Part shown: positions 22,829 to 31,769 of the stretch, in pieces | Layout of the letters: each line of letters starts with the position of its first letter | Position numbering within the stretch: position 1 is the stretch's first letter | Source of the DNA: an uncultured bacterium | Lineage (GTDB): Bacteria; Planctomycetota; Phycisphaerae; Phycisphaerales; SM1A02 | Length of the DNA stretch: 33,235 bases | Direction: 5' to 3' | NCBI GenBank assembly: GCA_903927725.1 | Contig: CAIYOC010000041.1 | Coordinates: 1-33,235 of the forward strand | Notes under the pieces: generated by a model | What the model was told of the DNA's origin: nothing | The model's database searches: none | What the model saw: the letters and a program-made list of their open reading frames with translations, nothing else | Position numbers and translations under genes: made by a program

Positions 22829-25252
22829 TCAATCCGCAGCGATGCGGAACACGCGCATCCGGGCATGCACGCGGCCAGCGGTGGCCAGCGCGTCGTCACC
22901 CGCGCCGAGGTAGAGATCGATCCGGCCTGCACCCGTGATCGCGCCACCGCAATCGGCGGCGTAGACGATGCGCGGCGCAGCGAGATCGGCTGAGACCCCC
23001 GCTTGATCCAGCTCCGGCACGAGCAGCAGCAGCGAACCAACGGGTATCACCCGCGCGTCCACCGCAACCGCCTGACCAGCCAACAACGTGAGCCCGAAGG
23101 GTGATTGAGGCCAGCGCTCACAGGGAACCTCGCGCCACCAGACGAAGCGCTCATTGCGGTCGCACGCTGCCCGCACGATGTCCGGAGCACGCTGCCAGAG
23201 CGCTCGCAGTCCATCCAGCGTTGCAGCCCGCGGATCGAGTGCACCATCGGCCACGAGCAACTTCGCCAGGCTGGAGTACTCCCGCTCGTTGGTGCCGTCA
23301 TGGACGAGGCAGCGCATCGATCCGTCGGCACGCTCGAGCTGCACGCTGCCATTGACGGCTGCGAGGTACACGCTGAACTCATCAGGACCGTGTGCGATCA
23401 CCGGATGCGCAGCCGGATCCTTCGCCGCTGCCGCCAGCCACTGCGCCCGCGTCGGACCCTCGCCACCCGCAGGCAGCCACGTCGGCCGGGCGAAGAACGC
23501 CGTACGTGCATCGCCGCTGGCCGACTCGCGCAGGCGCGGCGAGGCATACGCCGTCACCAGCGCGGGCTCGGCATCGACTGGATGCAGCGAGAGTCTGGAA
23601 CGCGCCGCTTCGGTGCCACCCACAAGCGCATGAAGCACCTCGATCGTGGGGACCGACGGAGCTCGTGAACCAGCGAGGGATCCCGCAGCCGGCGAAGGCT
23701 GCTCACCGTCCATGAGCCATGGCTCGAGCGTTCGGCGCAGGCGATGGAGCGAGGTGCGGTCACTGGTGGCGGCAGCCAGCGCCGTGTGGGGATCGGGCTC
23801 CACAGCCGCCGGTCCGCCCCACGGCACCCGAACGAGCTCGCGATCGAGGAAGACCGCACCATCCTTGTCGACGAATTTCACGCTGAGTGCGGCAGCACCT
23901 CCATCGAGCCGCGCCGTGAGCAACGCCATCATGTTCGGATGCGGGAAGTGTTCCTTCACCCAGTCGCTGCGCGACCAGAGGCTCGAGTCGTGCACGCCCG
24001 CGTGCATGGGGCTCGACACGATCTCCCACAGGTCGCGCCCGGCCGTCGACGCCGTCGGGTGCAGCAGCAGGCGGCTCGTGTGCACATCGCCACTCACGAG
24101 TACCACGCCGCCGGGCACATCACGCACGAGCCGCATCAGCCGCGCGTACTCCTCCGGGTACATGCCCCAGTAGTCGGTCTTGAGCGGCCGCACCGAGCTG
24201 TTGAAGACCATGCTGCTCACGATCACCTTGATCGGGGCGGTCGATGCAGCGAGTCCCTCACGCAACCATGTCCACTGCTGCCGGCCCAGGAGCGTCCACC
24301 CGCCGGCGGTCGCGGCATCGGCCGCACCATCGATGACGGGGTCCACGGCATCGGCCGGAGCGCATCGCGCGGTCCGCGCGAACCACCGCGTGTCGAGCAT
24401 GAAGACCTCCATGGGCCCCAAGCGCAAGCGGTGGTACACGCCCTCCGTGCCGGTCCCGAAGGATGCATTCGCGTGCCACTCGCGAAACGCCTGCAGGCTG
24501 CGTTCCTTCCCCTTGAGTCGACCGTCGGTGTCGTTGAGCCCGAAGTCATGGTCATCCCAGACCGCCGCGAGCGGCGTGGACGACAGCCACTCCGCCATGC
24601 CCGGCTGCGAGAAGAACTCGCCGTAGCGCTTGCGCTGCCGCGCGAGATCGGTGGTGTCGATGTACGGCGTATCGCCGATGAACGCGACGGCATCGGGGTG
24701 CAGGCCGGTGATCGTGCGCAGGAGCTTCTGCGTGCCGTCCTTCTCATCCGCGCAGCTGCCGATGGCCAGCGTGGCCGATGCGGCATCGGCCGCACGCATG
24801 CTGATCGTTCCATCGAAGCCATCCGGGCTGCGCGATGGTCCACCCGCGACGCCGGTGATCCGGTACCGATGCATGCTGCCAGCCACGAGATCCCGGACCG
24901 ACCACACCAGGGTTCGCGGCGTGCGACGCTCGGCGGCAGAGGCTTCGAGCCGCTGCGCGAGCGCAGCCCCCTGCGCATCGAGCACCTCGAGCGCGACCTG
25001 GTCGCCGGGCTCGCCATCCAGGCGGACCCAGACCTGCATGCCGCGGCCATCGAGTTCACCGAGGATCGGTCCATGCGTGATGCGGGTGGCCATGCGACCG
25101 GCGTGTTCGGCCGCGTCATCGCCCGAAGGACCGCCAAGCGCGATCGACGAGCCGACCGGCGCACCTGCACACGCTGCCAGGCAGGCCGCGCCCGCGGCGA
25201 AGGCGAGCGCGCGAAGGATGGCGCATGACGTCTGTTGCAGGCTGGATGGCAT
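22829..25252 (-). CDS. Lipoprotein fusing PhoD-like phosphatase and MltA-type lytic transglycosylase
   Basis: This is an 807-residue protein. The N-terminus is a lipoprotein signal with lipobox CLAAC (Cys28). Residues about 55-480 are a PhoD-like alkaline phosphatase or phosphodiesterase: GDTPYID, AVWDDHDFGLNDTD, FMLDTRWF and VLVSGDVHTSRLL are its metal and active-site motifs. Residues about 560-805 match MltA: LVTAYASPRLRES, FSVYLAAVNGSVQLERADGS, then DRNERFVWWREV. The terminal 3D domain has AVDARVIPVGSLLLL and YAADCGGAITGAGRIDLYLG, whose Asp (about 767) corresponds to the catalytic aspartate. MltA cleaves peptidoglycan glycan strands with anhydro-muropeptide formation. There is no stop or frameshift between the parts. 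The ATG at 25252 is preferred over a GTG five codons upstream. I recall no described fusion of this kind. Confidence 0.9.
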   Translation of the reverse strand: MPSSLQQTSCAILRALAFAAGAACLAACAGAPVGSSIALGGPSGDDAAEHAGRMATRITHGPILGELDGRGMQVWVRLDGEPGDQVALEVLDAQGAALAQRLEASAAERRTPRTLVWSVRDLVAGSMHRYRITGVAGGPSRSPDGFDGTISMRAADAASATLAIGSCADEKDGTQKLLRTITGLHPDAVAFIGDTPYIDTTDLARQRKRYGEFFSQPGMAEWLSSTPLAAVWDDHDFGLNDTDGRLKGKERSLQAFREWHANASFGTGTEGVYHRLRLGPMEVFMLDTRWFARTARCAPADAVDPVIDGAADAATAGGWTLLGRQQWTWLREGLAASTAPIKVIVSSMVFNSSVRPLKTDYWGMYPEEYARLMRLVRDVPGGVVLVSGDVHTSRLLLHPTASTAGRDLWEIVSSPMHAGVHDSSLWSRSDWVKEHFPHPNMMALLTARLDGGAAALSVKFVDKDGAVFLDRELVRVPWGGPAAVEPDPHTALAAATSDRTSLHRLRRTLEPWLMDGEQPSPAAGSLAGSRAPSVPTIEVLHALVGGTEAARSRLSLHPVDAEPALVTAYASPRLRESASGDARTAFFARPTWLPAGGEGPTRAQWLAAAAKDPAAHPVIAHGPDEFSVYLAAVNGSVQLERADGSMRCLVHDGTNEREYSSLAKLLVADGALDPRAATLDGLRALWQRAPDIVRAACDRNERFVWWREVPCERWPQSPFGLTLLAGQAVAVDARVIPVGSLLLLVPELDQAGVSADLAAPRIVYAADCGGAITGAGRIDLYLGAGDDALATAGRVHARMRVFRIAAD

Positions 25253-25324
25253 CGGTGCATTGAACACCAGACACCTTCACCATGTGAAGCCGGTCGCCGC
25301 GCGACCGCGCGCTAGCCTGCGCGC

Positions 25325-25912
25325 ATGGCCAAGACGATCTGGGTGACCAGCGACACGCACTTCTGGCACGAAGAAGCCCTCGCGCTCTACAAGCGCGAAT
25401 TCGGCGGCGTGGAGGAGATGAATGATGCGCTGATCGACTGGATCAACGCCACGGTGGGCAAGGGCGACGAGCTCTGGCACCTGGGCGACTTCGTGGCCGG
25501 GCTTCCCTGGAAGAAGCAGCCGCGCAAGGCCGTCAAGCTCGCACGCGACTGCCGCGATCGGATCCGCTGCACCACCGTGCATCTTGTGCGCGGCAACCAC
25601 GACCCGCGCTTGCCGGGCTTCGAGCGGCTCTTCGATTCGGTTCACGACATCGCCAGCTGGAAGGGCTGGGAGCGCGGCGAGCACCGCATCGTGCTCTGCC
25701 ACTATCCGATGCTCGCCTGGCAAGGTCGATGGAACGGTTCGCTGCACCTGCACGGCCATCTGCACGGCGGCTTGCCGAGCCAGAGTCGATCGGCCGATGT
25801 CGGCGTGGATTGCCACCGCTACCGGCCGGTCGCGATGGAGTCGATGCTGGCGCGGTGCGCACGCCAGGCGATTCAGCACTTGGACGAGTACCAGCGTCCG
25901 CGTACGCGCTAG
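25325..25912 (+). CDS. Calcineurin-like metallophosphoesterase
   Basis: This is a 195-residue soluble phosphoesterase. The dinuclear metal site is complete: DTHFWH (residues 10-15), GDF in LWHLGDFVAG, GNHD in LVRGNHDPRL, His in VLCHYPML and HGHLHG near 143-148. It matches the small stand-alone family of about 180-200 residues often described as phosphoesterase or its superfamily member; the substrate is unknown. It is divergent from the PhoD-MltA gene and convergent with the metallopeptidase gene, sharing a GCGCTAGCGC palindrome around its stop codon at 25906-25915. No signal peptide is visible. Confidence 0.9.
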   Translation: MAKTIWVTSDTHFWHEEALALYKREFGGVEEMNDALIDWINATVGKGDELWHLGDFVAGLPWKKQPRKAVKLARDCRDRIRCTTVHLVRGNHDPRLPGFERLFDSVHDIASWKGWERGEHRIVLCHYPMLAWQGRWNGSLHLHGHLHGGLPSQSRSADVGVDCHRYRPVAMESMLARCARQAIQHLDEYQRPRTR

Positions 25913-25916
25913 CGCA

Positions 25917-26927
25917 TCACTCAGGATCGGAGCCCTTGTCGGATCCAGCAGCATCCGGCGCGGCGCTGGCATCATCGCCCTTGACGCGCCCCTTCCGGCC
26001 GGCCTTGCGTGCCTGCTCGAGCAACTCCCACTGGCGCCACGCCTCGCGCACGGCGTCGGACCATGCAAACGTCGGGCTTGTGGCAGGATCCCACCCCACA
26101 AGGTGCTCCTCGCCCGCGCGCGCATCGGCGCGCGTGTACGCCCAGGGCTGGCCGTAGACCTCCATGCAGAGCTCCCAGACCGCGGGGTCGTGCTCCTTCA
26201 GCTCGGTCACCGTGTCGACATGGTTGTGCTGGTTGTCGTTCTCGCGATTGGTGTCGAAGAAGGACTGCGTGGCCTCGGCCCAGTATTCCATGCGGTTCTC
26301 GCGGGCATAGGCCCCCTGCCACAGGCCCTTCTTCATCGCCGCGTCGTAAGCCGCCTCGAGCCGGCGATCGAAGGTCGGATCGACCGACGACAGGCCCATC
26401 TCGTGAATCGCGTGCGCGAACTCATGGATGAAGATGCTCTCGGTGGCGTATGGATCGCCGGGATACGTGAGCAGGTTCTCTTCGCCGGCACTCACGGCCG
26501 GCCGGTGCGGCGTTGCGCCAAGCCCGCGCGCACGCATGTCCCAGTATCCCTTGGGCTCGAGGTCGCTGTGCTCGGGCACGTCGGTGGTGACCTCGCCCAC
26601 ATCCATGATTGCCACGCGCACGTTGTTGGCACCCATCGCCCGCGCGATCTCGGGACGGCTGCGCAGCATGCGGCGCGCGAGCCACACGGCTTCCTGCAGC
26701 GCGCGTGGATCGACCTTGGCGCTGGCCACGAACGGCAAGCCTTCCCACACGATGCACTGCTCGTAGAAAGGCTTGAGGCCGAAGCGCTCGCGAACGTCGG
26801 CTGCGATCGGCCCCGCTGCCACCACCACGCGATCCACGAGCGTGCTGCCAGGAACCGATGGCCCGGCCGGCCGGTCATCGGCCAAGGTGAACGAAGCGAC
26901 GGCGAGCGTGCAGGCCATGCGGAGCAT
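25917..26927 (-). CDS. Exported zinc metallopeptidase, HExxH type
   Basis: This is a 336-residue protein with a short hydrophobic leader (MLRMACTLAVASFTLADD) that may be a signal peptide. The zinc-binding motif is IFIHEFAHAIHEMG, with His168, Glu169 and His172. About 40 residues later NRMEYWAEATQSFFDTN offers Glu214 or Glu218 as third ligand, a gluzincin arrangement. The middle part VRVAIMDVGEVTTDVPEHSD is conserved-looking. The C-terminal 40 residues are charged and low in complexity (ARKAGRKGRVKGDDASAAPD). I know similar proteins only as uncharacterised bacterial or fungal metallopeptidases. It is convergent with the phosphoesterase gene and divergent from the oxidoreductase gene. Confidence 0.75.
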   Translation of the reverse strand: MLRMACTLAVASFTLADDRPAGPSVPGSTLVDRVVVAAGPIAADVRERFGLKPFYEQCIVWEGLPFVASAKVDPRALQEAVWLARRMLRSRPEIARAMGANNVRVAIMDVGEVTTDVPEHSDLEPKGYWDMRARGLGATPHRPAVSAGEENLLTYPGDPYATESIFIHEFAHAIHEMGLSSVDPTFDRRLEAAYDAAMKKGLWQGAYARENRMEYWAEATQSFFDTNRENDNQHNHVDTVTELKEHDPAVWELCMEVYGQPWAYTRADARAGEEHLVGWDPATSPTFAWSDAVREAWRQWELLEQARKAGRKGRVKGDDASAAPDAAGSDKGSDPE

Positions 26928-26959
26928 GCCGGTACGGTACCCATCACAGGAGGCAGTCC

Positions 26960-28300
26960 ATGCACGTGACGCGCCGAGGATTCATCACCGTTGCCGCCAT
27001 CGGATCATTGGTCCCGATGATGCCGGCGTGTGCGACGCGCCCGCGCCGCTCGCGCCGGCCTGCGGCCGAGCCGCTGCGACTGGCCTGCATCGGCACGGCC
27101 AATCGCGCCTGGGACAACATCCAGGAGCTCCGCCATGAGCGCATCGTGGCGCTGTGCGATGTCGATGCCGGATACCTCGCCCGGGCATCGAGCGAGTTTC
27201 CAGATGCACGAACCTTCCGCGACTTCCGCGAATTGCTGGCGATGGAGCGCGAGCTCGATCTGGACGGTGTGGTCGTGTCCACGCCCGACCATACGCATGC
27301 GCTCGCCACGGCACTCGCGCTGCAGGCCGGCCTACCCGTGTACTGCGAGAAGCCGCTCACGCGCACGGTGCGTGAACTCGGCGTGCTGCGCTCGCTCTGG
27401 GAGCGCCACCCCGTGGCCACGCAGATGGGCACGCAGATCCACGCGGGCGACAACTACCGCCGCGTCGTCGAAGCGATCCGTGCGGGAGCGATCGGCCGCG
27501 TGACGGCGGTCGATTGCTGGCAACAGAAGAGCTGGGGCGATGGACGGCTGACGCCGGGTGCCGTGCCGCCGGCCGGGCTCGATTGGGAGCTGTGGCAAGG
27601 CCCGATTGAACGCCGCGCATACATCGATGGCGTGCACCCTGCGAACTGGCGGCGCTACTGGTCCTACGGCTCGGGCACCCTGGGTGACATGGGTTGTCAC
27701 ATCATGGACCTTCCGTTCTGGGCACTCGGGCTGGATCGGCTCGATGGCCGTTCGATCGAGATCCAGGCCGATGGCCCCCCACCCGATGCCATCGGCACGC
27801 CTGCGTGGCTCGAGGCATCGTGGGCGATCGCGCCCGAACGTGCCGGCGACGATCCGCTCGTGCTGCGATGGTTCGACGGCGGCCGCATGTCGCCCTTCGT
27901 GCAGGAGATCGGCGCGAAGGATCGCGTTGACTACCACGGTCGATTCAGCGTCTGCTTCCAGGGCACCACGGGCGCACTCTTCGCCAACTACGGCGAGATG
28001 CTGCTCTGGCCCGGCGCACGCGCCGCCGCATGGCAGCCGCCTGCACCCACGATCGCACCGAGCATCGGGCATCATCGGGAGTGGTTGCAGGCCATCCGCG
28101 ATGGCCAGCCGACCGCACCGCTGTGCGGGCTTCCCTATGCCACGCGCCTGACCGAGCTGGTGCTCCTGGGCACGGTCGCGTATCGCGCCGGCCGCCCGAT
28201 CCGCTGCGTTCCCGGAAGCATGCGCATCGACGGTGACCCTGCGGCGGACCGGCTGCTGGGCGAGCCTGCACTGCCGGGCTGGACGCTGCCCGGCGCGTGA
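26960..28300 (+). CDS. Gfo/Idh/MocA-family oxidoreductase, Tat-exported
   Basis: This is a 446-residue NAD(P)-dependent oxidoreductase of the type found in great numbers in planctomycetes. It starts with VTRRGFITVAAIG, a twin-arginine signal with a short hydrophobic core. The Rossmann part has LRLACIGTANRAWDNIQ, IVALCDVDAGYLARA and VVVSTPDHTHALATALA. The family motif EKP lies at 130-132. The C-terminal domain includes GTLGDMGCHIMDLPFWALGL with the histidine expected in the active site. The substrate is probably a sugar or sugar derivative but cannot be specified. A strong AGGAGG at 26948-26953, six bases before the ATG, fixes the start. It is divergent from the metallopeptidase gene. Confidence 0.93.
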   Translation: MHVTRRGFITVAAIGSLVPMMPACATRPRRSRRPAAEPLRLACIGTANRAWDNIQELRHERIVALCDVDAGYLARASSEFPDARTFRDFRELLAMERELDLDGVVVSTPDHTHALATALALQAGLPVYCEKPLTRTVRELGVLRSLWERHPVATQMGTQIHAGDNYRRVVEAIRAGAIGRVTAVDCWQQKSWGDGRLTPGAVPPAGLDWELWQGPIERRAYIDGVHPANWRRYWSYGSGTLGDMGCHIMDLPFWALGLDRLDGRSIEIQADGPPPDAIGTPAWLEASWAIAPERAGDDPLVLRWFDGGRMSPFVQEIGAKDRVDYHGRFSVCFQGTTGALFANYGEMLLWPGARAAAWQPPAPTIAPSIGHHREWLQAIRDGQPTAPLCGLPYATRLTELVLLGTVAYRAGRPIRCVPGSMRIDGDPAADRLLGEPALPGWTLPGA

Positions 28301-28307
28301 GCCTCGC

Positions 28308-29942
28308 TCAGTGCAAGCCCTCTTCCTCGTGCGCCTGCAGGATCGCACGGAAGGTCGGCAGGTTCTCCATGAAGAGATCGACGACCTCAGGATCGAACTG
28401 GCCTCCGCGCTCGCCCGTGATCAGCTCGATCACGCGGTCCTCGGTCCACGGCTCCTTGTAGCAGCGACGCGCGCTGAGCGCGTCGTAGACATCGGCGATG
28501 CCGACGATGCGTGCTTCGAGAGGGATCGCATCGCCGCGCAGCGGCCGAGACGATCCGTCGACCTGCGGCACCGGTGGATAGCCCGCACCATCCCAGCGCT
28601 GGTGATGGTGCAGCGCGATGCGCTTGGCGACCAGGTCGAACTCGCGGTCATCGCCGAAGAGATCGGCACCGATCGTGGTGTGCCGCTCCATCACGGCGCG
28701 CTCCTCGGGGTCGAGCTTGCCGGGCTTCTTGAGCACGGCATCGGGCACGCCGACCTTGCCGACATCATGCAGCGTGGCGGCCAGGGCGAACCGGTCCACG
28801 TCGCGCTCCCACTCCGGGCCATTGCGGCCGCGCCGGGCGCCCCATGCCTCGAGGAGGATGCGCGAGATGCGCGACACGCGCTGTACGTGCGGACCGGTCT
28901 CGCTCGGGTCGCGCAGGCGCGCCATCGCGATCGTGCGGTCGATGAGGCTCTTGGTCAGCTGGGCGCGCTGCACGCTCATCGAAACCGTGGCCGCGAAGCG
29001 CGCCGCCACGCCGATGTCACCGGGCTCGAAGCCGATCGTGCTCGCACCGTCGGCTCGATGCGGGTTGATCAGCTGGAACACGCCGATGCAGCGCCCGCTC
29101 TCGCCGAGCAGCGGCACACCGAGGATGCTCCTCGTGCGGTAGCCCGTGCGCTCGTCGACGGAGCGGTTGAACCGGTACGGCGCCTCGGACGGAAGGTCGT
29201 AGACATCGGGCACGTGGAGGATCTTGCCCGTGACCGCCACGTAGCCGGCGATGCTCGAGGTATCGAGCGGGAGCACGACCGACCGCACGAATCGCTCGGC
29301 GCTGCCGAGCACATCGTTCTGCGCATAGACCATGCGCAGCTGATTGCCCTCGCGCACGAAGACGCCGCCGGCCTCACAATGCGTGAACTGGCGCGCATCG
29401 GTGAGCACGCGCATGAGCACGGTTTCGGGATCGTTCAGCTGGGCCAGCTCGTTGGCCGACTGCTCAAGCGCCCCGAGCCGCACGACACCATCGTCGGGCT
29501 CGCTTCGCGTGGCGTGGAGCGTGACGCCGGCATCGATGTGCCGCAGCAGGATGTCGCGCAGCTCATGGGGAGGCGGCATCTTCACGATCACCTCGCGCGC
29601 ACCCAGGTCCAGTGCCTGGCGCCTGACCACCTCGTCGTCGCTGGCCGTCAGGGCAAGGATCGGGATGGCTCCGACCCACGGCAACTGGCGGACCGCCGCG
29701 ATCGCATCGAAGCCGGTGATGCCGGGCATCATCAGGTCGATGACGACCAGGTCGAGCTCGACCTGCGCCAGCGGCCCTCGGATCTCGGTGAGCGCAACGG
29801 CGCTGTCGGTGAAGCCGTGCACCTTGATGCGCTGGTCATCGGCCAGAACGCGGCGCACGAATTCGATGACCATCGGCTGATCGTCGATCACCACGACGTG
29901 GATGTCGTGGCCTGCCGGCAGGTGGTGCGTGCTTGTGTCCAT
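28308..29942 (-). CDS. Response regulator with REC, GAF and HD-GYP domains
   Basis: This is a 544-residue soluble signalling protein. The receiver domain (about 14-130) has acidic pocket Asp20-Asp21, phospho-acceptor Asp69 in LVVIDLMMPG, and the conserved Lys121. A GAF domain lies at about 165-325 and could bind a small ligand. The HD-GYP domain at about 335-535 shows TLHDVGKVGVPDAVL with His392-Asp393, and HHHQRWDGAGYPP with GYP at 454-456. Such domains usually degrade cyclic di-GMP. The usual glutamate in HHExxDG is Gln here, so activity is not certain. The frame extends past the start, but that part overlaps purE. The start at 29942 is divergent from purE. No histidine kinase is adjacent. 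Confidence 0.92.
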   Translation of the reverse strand: MDTSTHHLPAGHDIHVVVIDDQPMVIEFVRRVLADDQRIKVHGFTDSAVALTEIRGPLAQVELDLVVIDLMMPGITGFDAIAAVRQLPWVGAIPILALTASDDEVVRRQALDLGAREVIVKMPPPHELRDILLRHIDAGVTLHATRSEPDDGVVRLGALEQSANELAQLNDPETVLMRVLTDARQFTHCEAGGVFVREGNQLRMVYAQNDVLGSAERFVRSVVLPLDTSSIAGYVAVTGKILHVPDVYDLPSEAPYRFNRSVDERTGYRTRSILGVPLLGESGRCIGVFQLINPHRADGASTIGFEPGDIGVAARFAATVSMSVQRAQLTKSLIDRTIAMARLRDPSETGPHVQRVSRISRILLEAWGARRGRNGPEWERDVDRFALAATLHDVGKVGVPDAVLKKPGKLDPEERAVMERHTTIGADLFGDDREFDLVAKRIALHHHQRWDGAGYPPVPQVDGSSRPLRGDAIPLEARIVGIADVYDALSARRCYKEPWTEDRVIELITGERGGQFDPEVVDLFMENLPTFRAILQAHEEEGLH

Positions 29943-30029
29943 GCGATCCGGGACGGATGCTAGCCACGATCGGTTCGTGCTTCGATTGCCGCACCGAATG
30001 CCATCGCAGGCCGCGCTACCCTTTCCTCC

Positions 30030-30689
30030 ATGGCACAGGCACCGCTCGTCGGCGTGATCATGGGCTCGCAGAGTGACTGGGAGACGATGCAGCACGCCAG
30101 CGCGATGCTCGCTCTGCTCGACGTGCCGCACGAGTGCCGCGTGGTGAGCGCACACCGCACCCCTGACTTGCTGTTCGAGTACGCCAGCGCCGCCCACGGT
30201 CGAGGTCTGCGAGTGATCATCGCGGGTGCAGGCGGCGCAGCCCACCTGCCGGGCATGTGTGCAAGCAAGACCCATCTGCCGGTGCTTGGCGTGCCGGTCG
30301 AGAGCAAGGCGCTGCGAGGCCTCGATTCGCTGCTGTCGATCGCGCAGATGCCAGCAGGCATCCCTGTCGGCACGCTCGCGATCGGCCGCGCCGGCGCCAC
30401 GAACGCCGGCATGCTGGCTGCAGCCATCATCGCCCACACCGAGACCTCGGTGCGCACGCGGCTCGAGCGCTACCGGGCGCAGCAGACGGCATCAGTGCTG
30501 GCCCACCCGGTGCCGCGCGCCGGGCACGTTGCGCCGGCGATCGATCTGGCGCTCGCCCAGCCGTTGATCGAATGGCGCGGCTCGGGTGCGGCGGCGACCG
30601 GCTCCACGCGCCGCTCGCGCACGCCGCGCTCGAGTGATCGCGCAGCACGGACGGCCAAGGGTGCCCGCCGCGGAAAGGGCCGTCGATGA
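30030..30689 (+). CDS. purE: N5-carboxyaminoimidazole ribonucleotide mutase (PurE, class I)
   Basis: This 219-residue enzyme of purine synthesis converts N5-CAIR to CAIR. The core of about 160 residues shows [42 protein letters not shown] and [16 protein letters not shown], all diagnostic of class I. The remaining ~50 residues form a basic tail ([20 protein letters not shown] and following) that ordinary PurE lacks. Its stop overlaps the purK start as ATGA, so the pair is coupled; PurK makes its substrate. The ATG at 30030 begins [14 protein letters not shown]. Confidence 0.95.
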   Translation: MAQAPLVGVIMGSQSDWETMQHASAMLALLDVPHECRVVSAHRTPDLLFEYASAAHGRGLRVIIAGAGGAAHLPGMCASKTHLPVLGVPVESKALRGLDSLLSIAQMPAGIPVGTLAIGRAGATNAGMLAAAIIAHTETSVRTRLERYRAQQTASVLAHPVPRAGHVAPAIDLALAQPLIEWRGSGAAATGSTRRSRTPRSSDRAARTAKGARRGKGRR

Positions 30690-31726
30690 AGGTCGGTATC
30701 GTCGGTGGTGGCCAGCTTGGCCGCATGCTCGCGCTCGCCGGCATCCCGTTGGGCATGCGGTTCCGGTTCCTCGAGCCGAGCATGAGCTGCCCTGCAGCAG
30801 CGCTCGGCGAAGTCATCGGGACGCCCTACGACGATCCCGAAGGTCTGGTGCGGTTCGCCCAGAACCTCTCGGTGGCAACGTATGAGTTCGAGAATGTGCC
30901 CACCGCGACCGTCGAGTTCCTGCAGCAGTCGCTGGGCGTGCATCCAGGCGCCAAGAGCCTGCAGATCGCGCAGGATCGCATCCAGGAGAAGCACTTCTTC
31001 AAGGAGTGCGGACTCGGGGTGCAGGCGTTCCATGCGGTTGGGTCGAGTGCCGACCTCCCGCGCGCACTCGAAGCGGTCGGCCCCGTCGGCGTGCTCAAGA
31101 CCCGTCGCATGGGCTACGACGGCAAGGGCCAGCGCGTGATCCGCAACGGTGATTCGCTGGAATCCGCGTGGATCGCGCTCGGCAAGGTGCCCTGCATCTA
31201 CGAGGCCTTCGTCGAGTTCGAGCGCGAGGTGAGCATCATCGGCGTGCGTACGCGCGTGGGCGGCAAGCCGCAGGTCGCGTTCTACGAACTCTGCCAGAAC
31301 GAGCATGTCAGCGGGATCCTGCACCAGACCGTGGTACCCACGCCCGAGGGTGATCGGCTCACCGCGCTCGCGCGCGAGCAGGCGCACGCTGTCATGGAGC
31401 GGCTCGACCACGTCGGCGTGCTCACGATCGAGTTCTTCGCGCACGGCGACACGCTGACGGCCAACGAGATGGCGCCGCGCGTGCACAACTCCGGCCACTG
31501 GACGATCGAAGGCGCACAGACGAGCCAGTTCGAGAACCACCTGCGCGCGATCGCGGGGCTGCCGCTCGGCTCGACAGCGCTGCGCGCGCCCTGCGTGATG
31601 ACGAACATCGTCGGCACCCTGCCGACGACCGCCACCGTGCTCTCGCAGCCCAACGCGCACTTGCACCTGTACGGCAAGGCGCCTCGCGCCGGCCGCAAGC
31701 TCGGCCACATCACCCTGGTGGGGTGA
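30686..31726 (+). CDS. purK: N5-carboxyaminoimidazole ribonucleotide synthase (PurK)
   Basis: This 346-residue ATP-grasp enzyme carboxylates AIR using ATP and bicarbonate. The N-terminus [20 protein letters not shown] is the PurK signature. The ATP-grasp core shows [10 protein letters not shown], the loop [30 protein letters not shown] and [20 protein letters not shown] with the metal ligands. Its ATG overlaps the purE stop. The length is slightly short for the family, mainly at the C-terminus, but nothing essential seems missing. A hairpin follows directly after the stop. Confidence 0.96.
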   Translation: MKVGIVGGGQLGRMLALAGIPLGMRFRFLEPSMSCPAAALGEVIGTPYDDPEGLVRFAQNLSVATYEFENVPTATVEFLQQSLGVHPGAKSLQIAQDRIQEKHFFKECGLGVQAFHAVGSSADLPRALEAVGPVGVLKTRRMGYDGKGQRVIRNGDSLESAWIALGKVPCIYEAFVEFEREVSIIGVRTRVGGKPQVAFYELCQNEHVSGILHQTVVPTPEGDRLTALAREQAHAVMERLDHVGVLTIEFFAHGDTLTANEMAPRVHNSGHWTIEGAQTSQFENHLRAIAGLPLGSTALRAPCVMTNIVGTLPTTATVLSQPNAHLHLYGKAPRAGRKLGHITLVG

Positions 31727-31732
31727 GGGGTG

Positions 31733-31747
31733 GTGTCCCCCGGACAC
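31733..31747. terminator. Hairpin between purK and the convergent gene, likely terminator
   Basis: GTGTCC at 31733-31738 and GGACAC at 31742-31747 pair around CCC, starting seven bases after the purK stop. Outer bases GGTG and CACC can extend the stem with a bulge. It may also stop transcription of the gene that ends at 31770 on the other strand. There is no T-tract. Confidence 0.45.
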
Positions 31748-31769
31748 GGACCACCACCACCCACGTCCA

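Noticed and set aside
23744-25228. A plus-strand frame of almost 500 codons over the PhoD-MltA gene.
   Set aside because: It is Arg/His/Ala-rich, antisense to clear phosphatase motifs, and has no recognisable protein features.
28233-29963. A plus-strand frame of 576 codons over the response regulator gene.
   Set aside because: It is antisense to intact REC, GAF and HD-GYP domains and overlaps the end of the oxidoreductase gene.
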